Shown here piece by piece: positions 11,101-22,012 of a stretch of DNA of 64,000 bases. Positions within the stretch are counted from its first letter, which is position 1. Each line of letters opens with the position of its first letter. Source of the stretch: Ambrosia x helenae (Eukaryota; Streptophyta; Magnoliopsida; Asterales; Asteraceae); assembly GCA_030844895.1 (NCBI GenBank), contig CM061233.1:32953126-33017125 (forward strand), given 5' to 3'. Below the pieces are notes generated by a model. It worked only from the letters and a program-made list of their open reading frames with translations, did no database searches and was not told the DNA's origin. The position numbers were made by a program, and so were the translations under genes.

Positions 11101-11994
11101 TGAAGACGTGGTCGGGAAGTTGGGTGTACAACTTGCCAAGGCACATACACCATAGGTGTAAGTGACTTATACGCCTAGAACCATTGTAGGTACGGGATCA
11201 CAAACTTTACAATTTTCTTTGAGCCGAGCACAGTTACAGGTGAGTCTCACGGCCCCATTTCTAAACTATTTAACGTTTTTACGGGGGAAAGATATGTTGG
11301 GATTGTATGACGGGTTGGATACTTGAGTAAAGATCGCCACTCGGGGTTGAGACCTCCCCACTATAATCATTTATTCAGGAATGAGAAACCAGAGGGATAT
11401 TTGGATACTACTATTGGTGCCTGACAAGGCCCACCCCTAATCGATAGCGTCGATTATGCATCGGCGTATGCCTGGGGTGCACTTATTGTGAAATAAATTC
11501 GTAGGAATACCGAGTAACGACTTTGGGCGGGGGCATTATTAATTGTCTTGGTTTGGTTATAGGCTCAAGTAAATTGTAGGACTTTGCAACTCCTATAAAT
11601 GTCATAACAAGGATATTCCCACTTTATAAAGACTTATTAAATTAAAACCTGTGAACTCACCAATATTTATATATTGGCGATTTTTCAAACATATCTTTCA
11701 GGTAATTGAATGATGGAAGTTAGCATGGCGAGCCGGGTCGGGGATGTCTCCAAGTTGGGCGTTGGGAATGTCGTAAAAGGGTCACCTCTCTTTATTCCAT
11801 GGACTTAGGGATAAAGGGAGTAGCCTCTTTGTTAATTTCAAAAACAATTTATAATTATGTATGAATAATTTGACATGATTATTAGCATTGAATAAATGCC
11901 CGTTTTTCTAATTACTATTGTGCTTTGCATTAATCTTGGCTTAATACTTTTGAACCGTCGCGCCACGTGTTTCCGCCTTAGACGTGGTGTGACA
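8181..11994 (+). repeat. 3' LTR of element A, 3814 bp
   Basis: It starts TGTCACACC and ends GGTGTGACA, a perfect 9-bp terminal inverted repeat. Its last 1250 bp match window positions 1-1250. It is AT-rich and non-coding, with a pyrimidine-rich stretch around 8962-9070 resembling a transcribed leader and many short inverted repeats between 10103 and 11040. ORFs called inside it lack recognisable protein features. An LTR of nearly 4 kb is long even for Tekay-type elements. Confidence 0.88.
10103..10964 (+). repeat. Hairpin array with conserved AAATGGGA loop in the A LTR
   Basis: Five inverted repeats share the 8-nt loop AAATGGGA but have different 12-13 bp stems: 10209-10242 (perfect 13 bp), 10656-10687 (one mismatch, one G-T pair), 10754-10785 (perfect 12), 10841-10872 (12 pairs, two G-T) and 10933-10964 (perfect 12). 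Further hairpins with other loops lie at 10103-10134 (perfect 13 bp), 10151-10179 (9 bp) and 10461-10490 (12 bp). The last four AAATGGGA units have a period of about 87-98 bp and share flanks (GATCCTAGTA before, AGTCG-rich after), so this is a diverged tandem repeat. Three units are present in the left LTR fragment. Confidence 0.8.
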
Positions 11995-13883
11995 CATAAG
12001 TCATATGAACGACTCTAAATGCCCAAACCATTTAGCTCGTTTTCAAAAATATAGTTTTAACATTTAACCAAAAAGTTTAGATAAGTTGCGGAAGCGTAAA
12101 TCAACATAATCGTTTAAGTTCATGCGCAAAACAACGCGCCCAAAATAAAAAAACATTGAATGTAAAGCAAAGTATAAGTTAAATAATGTTCACAACCCAT
12201 GACACAATGATGCATGTCCTATCGTGCTCCGAACCTAGAGACCTGCAAAAGCATGCTATCGTGTGTCAACATAAAGTTAGTGAGTTCACAAAGTAAGGTA
12301 AGTAAAAGTGCAGGTTTCACAAACCAAGAACGACAGTTAGGTTTCCCAAACCCAAAAGTAGTAATCAATAACCAAAACCAAGAACCACTAGTTCAGCGTA
12401 TGCCAAGGGTAGCTAACCCATTCATGATAACTAAACAATGATATACCGAATTGCTATTCAAACGATGCACTCGCCCCGCGAGCCGGTTTTTGCCTTCTAT
12501 CATTGCCTATCAACAATGATAAAATCTAAGGTCGTAGTTCACGCCCGGCTCCCAGCACGGTGTGAGGTTTGTCAAACCTGATAACGCTATCAACTAGTAA
12601 CCCGCTTGCCATAACCCGGCAACTCATTCGGTAAATATTGAAGGACTTCCGTGATAGAATGCAGTTTAGTTCATCAAGGACACAGAGTGTGAAACTAGCA
12701 AAATGCGATTCCTCCCAGGAATCAGTGTATCTCAACCCGAGATAGAATAAGCAAAACCCAATTCCTCCCAGGAATCAATCCATCCCAAAACCCGGGATAA
12801 AACAGTAGTCCAAACCTGGACTGGAAAAGTTAAGTAAGTTGTCTCCCCGAGACGTATGCTTTTGAGAAAAGAGTAGTGAAACTCACCTTAGGTCGCGTTA
12901 AGTGCTAAATCCAAATCCAAGTAAGAAGTAGAGACTCGCTACCGACTCCCTATTATACGTGTCACTATGTGAGTACATGTGTATACACGATACACCATAT
13001 AACTCGTTTGTCAATGACCATAGTTTATGCGAAAACGTTTAAGTGACACCTATCTTAACTACATGCACAAGTAGGCCCTATGAACCCGTTTGTGAACGTC
13101 ACGTTTATTATCAAACATGCACTTCAAATACATCTCATACAAGTGTACATGCAAGTTCAACTCAAAATCAAAGCATATAAGACTCCAATTAAGCACATAA
13201 GCATCTATGTCACAATCTGTGTTTTTAGGACAGATTGTACACTGTGAAAACGATTTTTCTAAAAATACTTGCGCAAAGAATTAGACAACCAAAATTTTAC
13301 AAAATATTTTTATGAGTCCATTTGTCATTTCACTATTTTTATTTCACAACAAAACCTTGTTGAAAAATTATGAAAAATCAATTACTACAGTTAGGTTCTG
13401 AAAACTTTCACAACAGGTCAGTTTACAATAAAAATTCCTAAAAATCGTGTATTTATCCAAACATGATGAATCCACTTGGAAAAGCCGAATTATTCCCATA
13501 TAAACCTACTGACCAAATTTCATGACCTAACTCTTTGTAAAACTCAAGTTATGGTCGTTTAAAGTTGACCCAAAATTTTAATCTAGACCTTTATTCGATT
13601 AAAATTTCAAATAGACACCAAACGACATCTAAATCGCACAAACTTACCCATTCTGAAAATCCAAGATTATGAATAACATGTTCGAACCAAGAAACAATCA
13701 AAACAAGTAGTTTAAGATCATGTTATAAAGCCTACAAATCGAAACATGCAATCTGTCCGATTTTAATCATGTTAAGATTTTATTATTAACGCATCCTATA
13801 ACCATATTATCGCCTAAATATTATCATAAACATGTAATACATCATGATCATACAACATAATAGCCCCAACATGTTTTGTTTTT
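11995..13883. other. Non-coding DNA, probably reverse-oriented gypsy LTR remnant
   Basis: No gene is visible in these 1.9 kb. The 11995-12910 part resembles, in reverse orientation, the usual layout of gypsy LTRs in this window (blocks such as GTGAGTTCAC near 12279 and CGGAAGCG near 12090). The remainder is AT-rich without structure I can name. This is the DNA on the right flank of element A. Confidence 0.4.
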
Positions 13884-14066
13884 GGTCGAATGGTCGAATG
13901 TGGATATATGGATGGTCGAATGTAGAAGCAGACGGTCGAAGGTACACATGGGAGGTCGAAGGAAGTTTTGTTGATAGATGTGTCTTGGTTCGTCCACCTT
14001 AAACGGTCGAACCTGCACATTTGACCAAGTCATTTGGGCGAATGTGCAGGCCTATATAAGGTCGAA
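13884..14066 (+). promoter_or_regulatory. Cluster of seven GGTCGAA motifs at a TATA box
   Basis: GGTCGAA occurs at 13884, 13892, 13914, 13934, 13954, 14005 and 14060. The last copy overlaps the end of TATATAAG (14053-14060). Downstream is a pyrimidine-rich, leader-like stretch (TTTCTCCCTAGGG near 14120). It looks like the promoter of an LTR or captured gene. No ORF follows, so the product is unknown. Confidence 0.45.
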
Positions 14067-14386
14067 TCAGTTTTTGAATATTAACTTTTGGTCATTTGTT
14101 TTCCCTCCCTGTGTGTGTTTCTCCCTAGGGTTATTATCGAGTATGTAACCGTGTTTAATCATTATTAACAACGTTTTGATGTGTAAATGATTATGATTAT
14201 GAATGAAATGATTATGTTAATGATGATTTCTGTGTTTTGCTAGTTTTATTATCATTTTGTGATCAACTCAGGGATTCCGCACCTGAATTAAACTTGTTTG
14301 ATCATTATCTTTGTTGTTTAGACGATCCTACGCGCATACACCTATCGATGGTACCACTTTACCATGGTAATATAATGGTTCGTGTC

Positions 14387-14528
14387 CTCTGATTGGACAA
14401 GAAATCGCTACCACCCTCTGATTGGGCAAGAATAATGGTTCCCACACTCTGATTGGGCAAGAATAATGCTTCCCACCCTCTGATTAGGCAAGAATATTGG
14501 TTCCTACCCTCAAATTGGGCCAGAATGG
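14387..14528 (+). repeat. Tandem repeat, about 31-bp unit, 4.6 copies
   Basis: Units starting CTCTGATTGGGCAAGAAT at 14387, 14416, 14447, 14478 and 14509 (spacings 29, 31, 31, 31). Copies diverge by a few bases and the last is partial. Probably a minisatellite inside an old LTR. Confidence 0.85.
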
Positions 14529-15331
14529 AAATAGCGAATACCAGACAATACTGCCCTCGTCGTTTCTATGTCCCCTTTTCTATTATGTTTCTTTTATTAT
14601 ATAAATTCTATTATGTAAAGTATTATTATGTTTTCTTATAAATGACATGTATTCCCCTGAAAACACTTAACAAAACGATAAAAGTGGGGAGTTCACGATA
14701 CTCACAGGTTTGCGTATAATCTTCTGCTTAATCTCTTATTACAATTATATGTGGTATATATATTGATACGTGTTACGCTTGGAACTTGTTAGGATTATAA
14801 TACTTAGGATATATATATATATATATATATATTTACATATAGAAATCGTTATATATTAGATAGTCCTAAACTCGGGGTTCATTATTGATAGCTATTATAT
14901 GAGACACGGCCCGGACATCCTAAATCTAGCTGGCCATTACAACTTGGCACTCGTAAACTAATAAGCTGGCCATTACAGCTTGGTAGATCTAAATTAACAA
15001 AAGAATAGAAAATATTATTATTAACCCGAGTCTAGAATATCGTTCTATATATCAACTTGTTTCAATATAAATATATATTATATATATATATATATATATA
15101 TTATCTTATTATTATTATTATCAAGTCTAATGTTATCCGTATTCTATATATAATCTTTATAGTTATAATACGGTCATCGTCTAGGTATTGGATCGGGTTC
15201 TATTCCGGTAGTTGACCGAGTCACTCAGTCGACTCAGTATCGGACTCGTATTCTCCAACTTGGTTATCAGTACCTCGTAATAATCATGGAAATAGTATTA
15301 TAATCGGGTATCAAATATTAATACCAATATA
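14529..15331. other. Non-coding AT-rich DNA, part of old LTR C
   Basis: No gene seen. It holds AT dinucleotide tracts at about 14810-14832 and 15070-15092. A block near 14690-14710 (GTTCACGATACTCACAGG) resembles, in reverse, the LTR segment around the GTGAACTCACC motif of the other gypsy elements. The Helitron inserted at 15332 within an AT-rich stretch. Confidence 0.4.
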
Positions 15332-17959
15332 TCTATACTATATTAATAAGCATATAGGAAGGGCAAGAATGGTCATTTGCCACTTTACAAGCCTTTAAAG
15401 CATATTGTACAAGGATCAATGCATAAAAACTCTTAAACTTTTAAAGGGTGCAAGCTATGATGCATCATGTACAAGTCTGTTGTGCACATAAAAAAACACA
15501 AGATGCATTCATTAGTTTAGGGTTTCATATCAGATCTCACATCTCAAAAAATTATCCGCCCCCTTCTCTCTTTCTCTCTGGCGATTCAATTACCTCAAGC
15601 TTGTTTCATCACGATTGCACCATATGGATGAAAATTTCTTCATATTGATGAAGATTCCGACCTTCATCAATGGTAAGGTGGAGGCAGTCCCAATGGTGGT
15701 ACGTGGATTTGTAGGCGGCGACTAGGGCAAAGGTGGAGACCCGGTACGCTCCGGTGAGCACTCAAGTCCTGCGACCGTGGCATTGGGTTTCAGATCTGTT
15801 GAATCAAGGTAACATCTGACGACTTTCATGCTTTTTCCAGTCAGCTACAACACCTTCGATTGAGGTAGCTTTGTTTTCGGTTTCACACAATATTTCGTTT
15901 AGATCCGTAACATGTAAATTTGGATCTTTCACACCAGGTACGTTTGGGTTGTTTAATGATGAGTTTTCTAACAATCCTCATTTTGATATGTGTTTCGATT
16001 TTCGTATAGATTGGAATTTTTAATGACGATTTTCGTACGTTTGGGTTGTTTAATGATGAGCTTCTCCGACAAGCTTCTGGTAACCCAAAACGACTTCCGA
16101 CGGCGATGATTCAAGACATCACAACTGCTCAAGTGAAGACTGGAATCAACCATGATTCAGGTTGTGATTGGGGTAGCCATTTGAACAGGTTATGTGGGTA
16201 AATCAGCTTTGGATATGAGATAAATCTAAACTCTTATTTTTTTGATTTGAGAAAGGTTATTTCTTTTCGGATTCTGGTTTTATATTCATTCTGTCATCAC
16301 ATATTGCAATTGCTTTTAGGTTAAGTTTGGGTAAGTTTCTTGATTTTTAAGATTTTTAGTTGTGTTTAAACCAAAAATGACATGTTCAAACAGTGTTAGG
16401 ACATGAGTGCCTTAGTCTTAGTAATTTGAATGTACGATACTGTTTTCATGTCAATTTTATATGTGATTATTCATTATTTCTTTTAGGTTTAGTAAAAGTA
16501 AAATTGGGCTAAGATATGGTGGTCTGTGTTTAGATCGACTTTTTAGTATTAATGGTAGTTTCTTGTTTAAGGTTATTCTATACAAACGTATTTAGAAACA
16601 AGGGTCTGATATGTGGTCGCTAAAGACAACTATGTTGGTCTCATGAGAGATACTAAAGAAAAGTTCATTTCGAGTAATATTTTTCTCACTTTATGTGATA
16701 TCCTAATCGTTTAGTGTAGTTTAGTGATTGATATTTTAATTCTACTAGCTACGTATTTTTGGATAACTTGTTTTATGCATTTCGTATAAGCTAAAACCGT
16801 GAAACCAAACCGGAACCAAGTTAGTAACGGTTCGGTTCGGTTTTAGTTTTTAATGGTTCGGTGTTGATTTTTAATTACCAAATTTGGTGTTTATTTGTTG
16901 GATTGATGTGACTGAAATTTTCGTTAGCCGTTTACACTTGTATATTTTTAATTTAATTAATTTTTGTGTTCCCTTTGTAGGAATTTGGTAAATATTTCAG
17001 ATGGGGTTTCTCAAAGTCGAAAATAGAGGCACATTCCATATCGAGACTCCAAGTTGATGTTTTACTAAAAGAATCTCTTGATGATAATGCAATGCTCGCC
17101 ATGGTCTGTGAAACATCTTTTTCACAAAGGTATTGTGAAAGTTTCTTTTAAGTCGGGCTAACCTGGCTCGACCTGTTCACAATGGAGGCTTCTTCAGGTA
17201 TAGAAAGTTTATTGCCTTTAATGGCTACACATTGTTTTTTTTTCTTTTTAAGAGGTTATATTCAGATTACTCTTGCGAGGTTATTAGAATACCATGGAAG
17301 AGTTAATACAGTTTATGAAGTATGTGATACTGTGTACCTTTTTTATGCTTAAACTCTTGAGAATTAGCAGGTGTCTTTGCTCCAAGGTTGCAAAAGAGAG
17401 TTGATGTTGTGTCTGGGAAATTGTCTTTCTCACAAGGCTAAGAGTAACAATGGTTCTCGAGATAGTTTATATTCAAAGAAAATTAGCAAAGGTAGCATCT
17501 GTAATGAAGGATTATTTCAGTAACCAAAGCTAGGCCCACAGATCGAGGTAGCAATGTAGAAAGCTATTTGGGTAAGGCGTGTACAATCACAAACTGACCA
17601 ACAAGCATGGCAGGTTCAAGTTTTTCTTAGCACTTGCTATACTTCAGGCTAATTTGCTTCCAAGTGGGTCAATCTGGATTAAAGGAGACGTGTGAAGTTC
17701 CGGATGGGTTGGGTCATAACTCGCTAAGAGTGTTTCAATTCCACAAGTTAGATTATAATTGAAATAAAATGTTTTAATAGTATAAATTTTTGGACAAAAG
17801 AAAGCTTTGAGTAAACCGAACCTGATCCATGAAAAAGTAATCAGCTTTGACCCAAACCAGTTACCCAGCCTGCCCATGGTGCCACCTTTACTGCAGATCT
17901 TTGGTGTAAATAGAATTTGTCATCATAATTTATAAAGTTGTTCTTGCTTGCTGAAGTTC

Positions 17960-18290
17960 GGATATAAAGTTCGGTTAGAGGCTAAAAAGGGAAGAGATAC
18001 TTGTCTACTATTCTGCACCCAGGAAATTTGTTGAGAAGATAACTTGTTGATAGGAATTTAAGTTACTCATGTTATTGTACATGAGATTCACCAAAGTGGC
18101 ATGAATGAAGGTATAAATGGTTTTTAGACATCCATAATTATTGATATGGGCTTGTAGCCTTAAAATGCTGTTTTTTTTTTACAGATTTTCTTTTTATTGT
18201 TTAGAATGAAATATTTCCTTGTCGCCCTGACCTTAGGGTTGTTTTGATGAGTGCAACTATTGATGCAAGCCACTTACTGATGATAAATTT
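17960..18290 (+). pseudogene. Broken exons of a DExH-box RNA helicase captured by the Helitron
   Basis: Three consecutive helicase blocks occur in the correct order. GYKVRLEAKKGRDTCLLFCT (17960-about 18020) matches the block before motif II. A following LLRR.LVD block is in a shifted frame with a stop. THVIVHEIHQSGMNE (18065-18110) is motif II with DEIH changed to HEIH. A 74-nt intron (18111-18184) then interrupts with phase-1 ends that recreate the family-conserved MNED junction. The next exon carries RPDLRVVLMSATIDA (18228-18270), motif III, after an in-frame TAG. In the family these motifs drive ATP-dependent RNA unwinding; here the lost motif II Asp, stops and frameshift leave no function. 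It resembles the DHX36-like DExH group of plants. Confidence 0.8.
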
Positions 18291-20225
18291 GTTTGTTTGT
18301 TTGTTTGTTTTTTTTTTTTTTTTCTTTTGCAGATTCGAGCTTTGCGCCGCCTTTGATGTATGCATTTTTGGGTAGTTCAAGAGATATAAAACTTGGCAAA
18401 ATAACCTCAATCATTCCTCTTCTTGTTTACCAGCGACCAACCTATTGAAGACGCTAACTGATCCAATGGTTCTGATCTGATTTATTTTATATATGTTTGC
18501 TGTAGAGATGGGCTGTTGATTTGAAGAATACCCATGTGAAAGCTAATATCTGGCCATCAATCTAATATATGTATTAACAGTAATATGTCAGCTTTGCAGG
18601 TGCCTGAAAGATGTTACGTTTCATTAGTTATTTTATTTTCTCCATTGTAGATAAAACTTGCCCAGTTTACATGTAAGTGTGAAAGACACACTGGGACACA
18701 ATCTGGCAGAATGGACCAGGTACACATGTAATTCAATACTTACAATTTCAACCATTTGTTACCTTGCTCTCGCATGTATTTATTTGATTTATAAACTGTT
18801 ATATAAAATGTCAAAACATATACATCCGAAGATTGTAGTTTTGTTCTCTTCATTGATTATTATTTGGTCCTTGGGGTCTACTTGTTCTCATGAAATGCGA
18901 AGTTGGATTTTTTTTATTTTTTTTGGGTTTGGAATGTATATTTAATGTATCTAGCTCTGTTATTGATCTCTATTAGTTGTCAAATCAGTTTTAGAATACA
19001 GTGGTTTATTTAGGTCATATTTGCATTATAGGATCAACATTACACTTCAAGTTTGGTAAGTATGATTATACTTGTTGGCTGCTCAACTGTATCAGAAAAA
19101 AATGAAGTTAAAATGTCAAAACATATGATTATACATGTTGGCGTTTATGACGTTGATTTAGATTTATAAACTATTACTAAAAATGTCAAAACATATGCAT
19201 TTGAAGATTATAGTTTTGTTTTCTCATTAATTTGGTAATTGTAATGTATTTGAGGTTTATTTATTTTCAAGCTATTTTGTATATCTTCTACCTATATAAC
19301 CTGTTGAAAGATAAATATCAAATGTGTTTTGTGGTTTTTCTGCCCCAACTTTTGCTTTGCCAGTTCATTCATACCCATTTTAAGCTTTTACTCTGTGGTT
19401 TTTAACTCTCATCTTTTTCACGGTAACCCAAACGGCTCTGCTGACCCTCTGCAGATTGCAGGCTTTGCTTAAATAGGTGATAGTAAAGTCAAACCTACCC
19501 TTCTCACTCACTTAGCATGCTCAATCTTCCAAAGCTTAGCTAAGGTCATTTATCGTTTAATTTTCACCTAATGTTTGGCTACATCTGTAGATTATATATA
19601 CAAGCAAAGTTGAAGTGTGATGTTCATGTGATGATGTGACCATTATCTAATTTGCAGAAATAATTGACCGGTACATTTTTTATATTTAATTATAGCAGTC
19701 GAACTATATAAAAATTATCAATGTAGGATAAATTCAGCTCTTGTTAATTTTTATATTGTAGTACTAAAGCACAACTCAAGTTTCAGTGTAGCGCTGGCAT
19801 GTTTTTTACTTTTTTTTGTTTTTTTTCTTTCTTTTTTCTTTTCGGTTGTTGTCAATTTAGTCTTCGGTACAACTTGGTACTGTATTATTGTTCATCCTAT
19901 GTGCCAAAAGGATGACACATGAGAGTGTGCCAAAAAGACTTCAAGGTTAAAATGAACTAGACTATTTTGAACACTACATTGTACTTAGCTTTATAAAAAA
20001 TATTTGATGGACGAAAGTTAAAAATATAAAAAAAAATTAAATGGAAGACAGTTGTAAAATTGTAATCTTAGGAACGGTTAGCGTCTTCTTTTCTTTGGTT
20101 AAAGATAAAACAATTGAGTTATAACATATCGCACGAATAAAAAAAATAACTCAAGTATTATACAATATATCATGAGACGATCGGTAAAGTAGCAAGAAAC
20201 GAGTATCATGTTGAAATTTGTCACC

Positions 20226-20254
20226 CCCGCCGCATCGCGTGGGTTCTCTGCTAG
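20226..20254 (+). other. Helitron 3' terminus: hairpin plus CTAG
   Basis: CCCGCCGCATCGCGTGGG forms a 5-bp stem (one G-T pair), followed by seven bases and CTAG. This is the rolling-circle termination signal arrangement of plant Helitrons. Confidence 0.85.
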
Positions 20255-20318
20255 TGTATATATGTATGTATATATATATATATATACATATAATAACTGT
20301 TAAGATTATACCTTATTG

Positions 20319-20323
20319 GATCC
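20319..20323. other. Target-site duplication of element B, left copy (GATCC)
   Basis: GATCC precedes the left LTR at 20319-20323 and recurs after the right LTR at 27202-27206. A matching 5-bp duplication proves that B is one complete insertion. Confidence 0.93.
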
Positions 20324-21681
20324 TGATGTGTGTAAATGTATATATATAAATAACACAAGTTCTAATTAAAACGACTCACCTAAAAACTACACACGCACGG
20401 CAAGTGTACCGGTCGCAAAGCAGTAAACAGATAAGAGCGAGTATCGAACACAAAGACGCGAATGCAACTCTAGATCACAACCTATACCGAATACTAGCCT
20501 AAATAAATATATACTTATGTGGGGGGTTAAACTAATAATTAAAAACTTAAAAGAAACTAAATATAAATAAAGTAACCTCAGCTGCTTATGGGAACTAGGA
20601 ACTTGGAGAAATCGGATAGGAAGAAGGCTGGTTACTTAGGTAAAATCCCTAGACACTAACAATAAATCCTGAATCTGGTAATTAACTTGAGACCCTATTC
20701 TTATCTAATAAACCTCCTGTCAAAGATGGCTCACTAGACTCAAGGCGGGACAAGTGTAGAAATGCTAAGATGGATCTGGATCGCCCAAGCGTACCAAAAT
20801 CCCATAGAAATCAAGTTACAATCTCTCCTGGACCGAAACCTTCTAACTATGAAGCAGACTTAAACTCTACTGAAGAAAACCTAGGAAACTCTAAACACGG
20901 ACAAGTAGCGACTCCCGCCCTAGCGCTTGTCAACTGCCGAACAATGCCTAGTTATTTACCTAGCAATCTCGAGTTAGATTTCTCACCCTCAAGAATGGAT
21001 TGCACGTTTTAGTTAATTTATTATATTAGTTTGTTATACTTGTGTCGTACTCCAACTCCAATACTAGCACGCTAACCTAAGTTGACGAACTAGATTGATT
21101 TTTAGACCTATGGGGTATCTCTACATGCCTAGTTCCATAAAACCAATAAGCAAACTTCAAATAAAATCAACACCAACACACATATATCAAATCCAACAAT
21201 AGAATTAAAATCATGTAATTCTACACATCAAACTAAAAACCAAAAATCATTAAATACTGCAAATAACGTGTCTAGTTTATAAACCTAAGCAACCATGAAA
21301 GTCTAGTTCATCATTATAATTAGAAACATAGTCTTAGAGTCTCGAAAAACAATAATAAACATGTCTCTAAATAAATAAAAACGATAAAACAAACCACCGG
21401 GTCTTCGAATAATATATCTTTAGTGCACCCGCTACCTTCTCCGTCTCCAAAAATTCTCCAATCGATCACCTTCTGTGTTGTGTCTTTCTGTGGTGCCCTT
21501 AATATTCTATGCTGCTTCCCGATGATAATATGTCCCGCGGCCAAAAAATATATCATCACACTTTCGTAAATAATAATCCTTTTAAAACTCCTTAGCCCTA
21601 ATTTTGTTTTGTCACTTGTTGGGCTTTTAGGCCGTAGAGACCTTGGTCACTTTTTCTTTTCTTTTTTTTTCTCTTTTTTTC

Positions 21682-21743
<62 letters not shown>

Positions 21744-21996
21744 TATGATCTTGTATCGGGTGTTCTTGGCTCGATCAAAGTTCGTCATTTATACTCCAAC
21801 GTCCATTCGAACACCTACTAAAATATAAAATAAATACATAAGTAATAAAAATGACACAAAACTAATAAAAATATATAAAAACCTATACTAAATAAAATAG
21901 ACCAGTACAAGCCTAAAACTAATAAAAACACTATCTAAACGACTCAAAAATTACACAAACTTTACACTGGAAATAGATGTATTTTACAATACATCA
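20324..21996 (-). repeat. 3' LTR of element B, 1673 bp
   Basis: Starts TGATGTG and ends ACATCA on the + strand. It matches 25496-27201 at about 98.8 % outside a TTA microsatellite, which spans about 21681-21742 here. ORFs called inside the LTR (for example at 20770) are not conserved as frames in the sister LTR. Confidence 0.92.
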
Positions 21997-22012
21997 AATA
22001 TCCCCACACTTA
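21997..22012 (-). other. Polypurine tract of element B
   Basis: On the minus strand TAAGTGTGGGGATATT directly precedes the 3' LTR. It is the plus-strand priming site and confirms orientation. Two further copies of the same GTGTGGGG core lie at about 22938 and 23916. Confidence 0.8.

Larger units (their letters stand above)
1..11994 (+). mobile_element. Element A: Ty3/gypsy LTR retrotransposon, chromovirus-like, left end outside window
   Basis: Seen: positions 1-1250 repeat as 10745-11994 with about five substitutions and no indel. Between them lie an initiator-Met-type PBS, gag with zinc knuckles, protease, RT, RNase H and integrase in Ty3/gypsy order. The right LTR spans 8181-11994 and has perfect 9-bp inverted ends (TGTCACACC and GGTGTGACA). 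The left LTR begins outside the window, so the TSD cannot be checked; the right flank begins CATAA. About 0.4 % LTR divergence suggests insertion roughly 0.15 My ago if 1.3e-8 substitutions per site per year applies (an assumption). The Met PBS and long LTRs favour a Tekay/Del-type chromovirus. Pol carries several frameshifts, and the sequence between pol and the 3' LTR is foreign, so this copy cannot move on its own. Confidence 0.9.
15332..20254 (+). mobile_element. Non-autonomous Helitron, 4.9 kb, with captured gene pieces
   Basis: The 5' end TCTATACTATATTAATAAGC and 3' end CTAG are typical plant Helitron termini. The element sits between A (15331) and T (20255), the expected target dinucleotide, with no duplication. 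A GC-rich hairpin lies at 20226-20243, seven bases before CTAG. No Rep/helicase transposase frame is present, so it depends on another copy. The interior has plant-gene features: a leader-like stretch near 15520-15620, several intron-like T-rich tracts and DExH helicase exons at 17960-18290. Other exon-like pieces (for example around 16980-17150 and 17370-17460) I could not assign. The ORF at 18658-18945 has no recognisable motif. Confidence 0.85.

Noticed and set aside
8181..11994. Solo LTR inserted into a host gene at 8181
   Set aside because: The 5-bp flanks CTTCA and CATAA differ, and pol of the same family abuts the region. The 3' LTR of element A is simpler, though not proven because the PPT is missing.
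14387..14528. CRISPR-like regular repeats
   Set aside because: Unit length is about 31 bp with no unique spacers; the context is plant LTR DNA. It is a minisatellite.
18658..18945. Hydrophobic 95-aa ORF in the Helitron
   Set aside because: T-rich sequence gives hydrophobic codons by chance; no start context or homology recognised.
20770..21559. Small ORFs in the LTRs of element B
   Set aside because: Inside the LTR, changed or broken by indels in the sister LTR, no recognisable motif.
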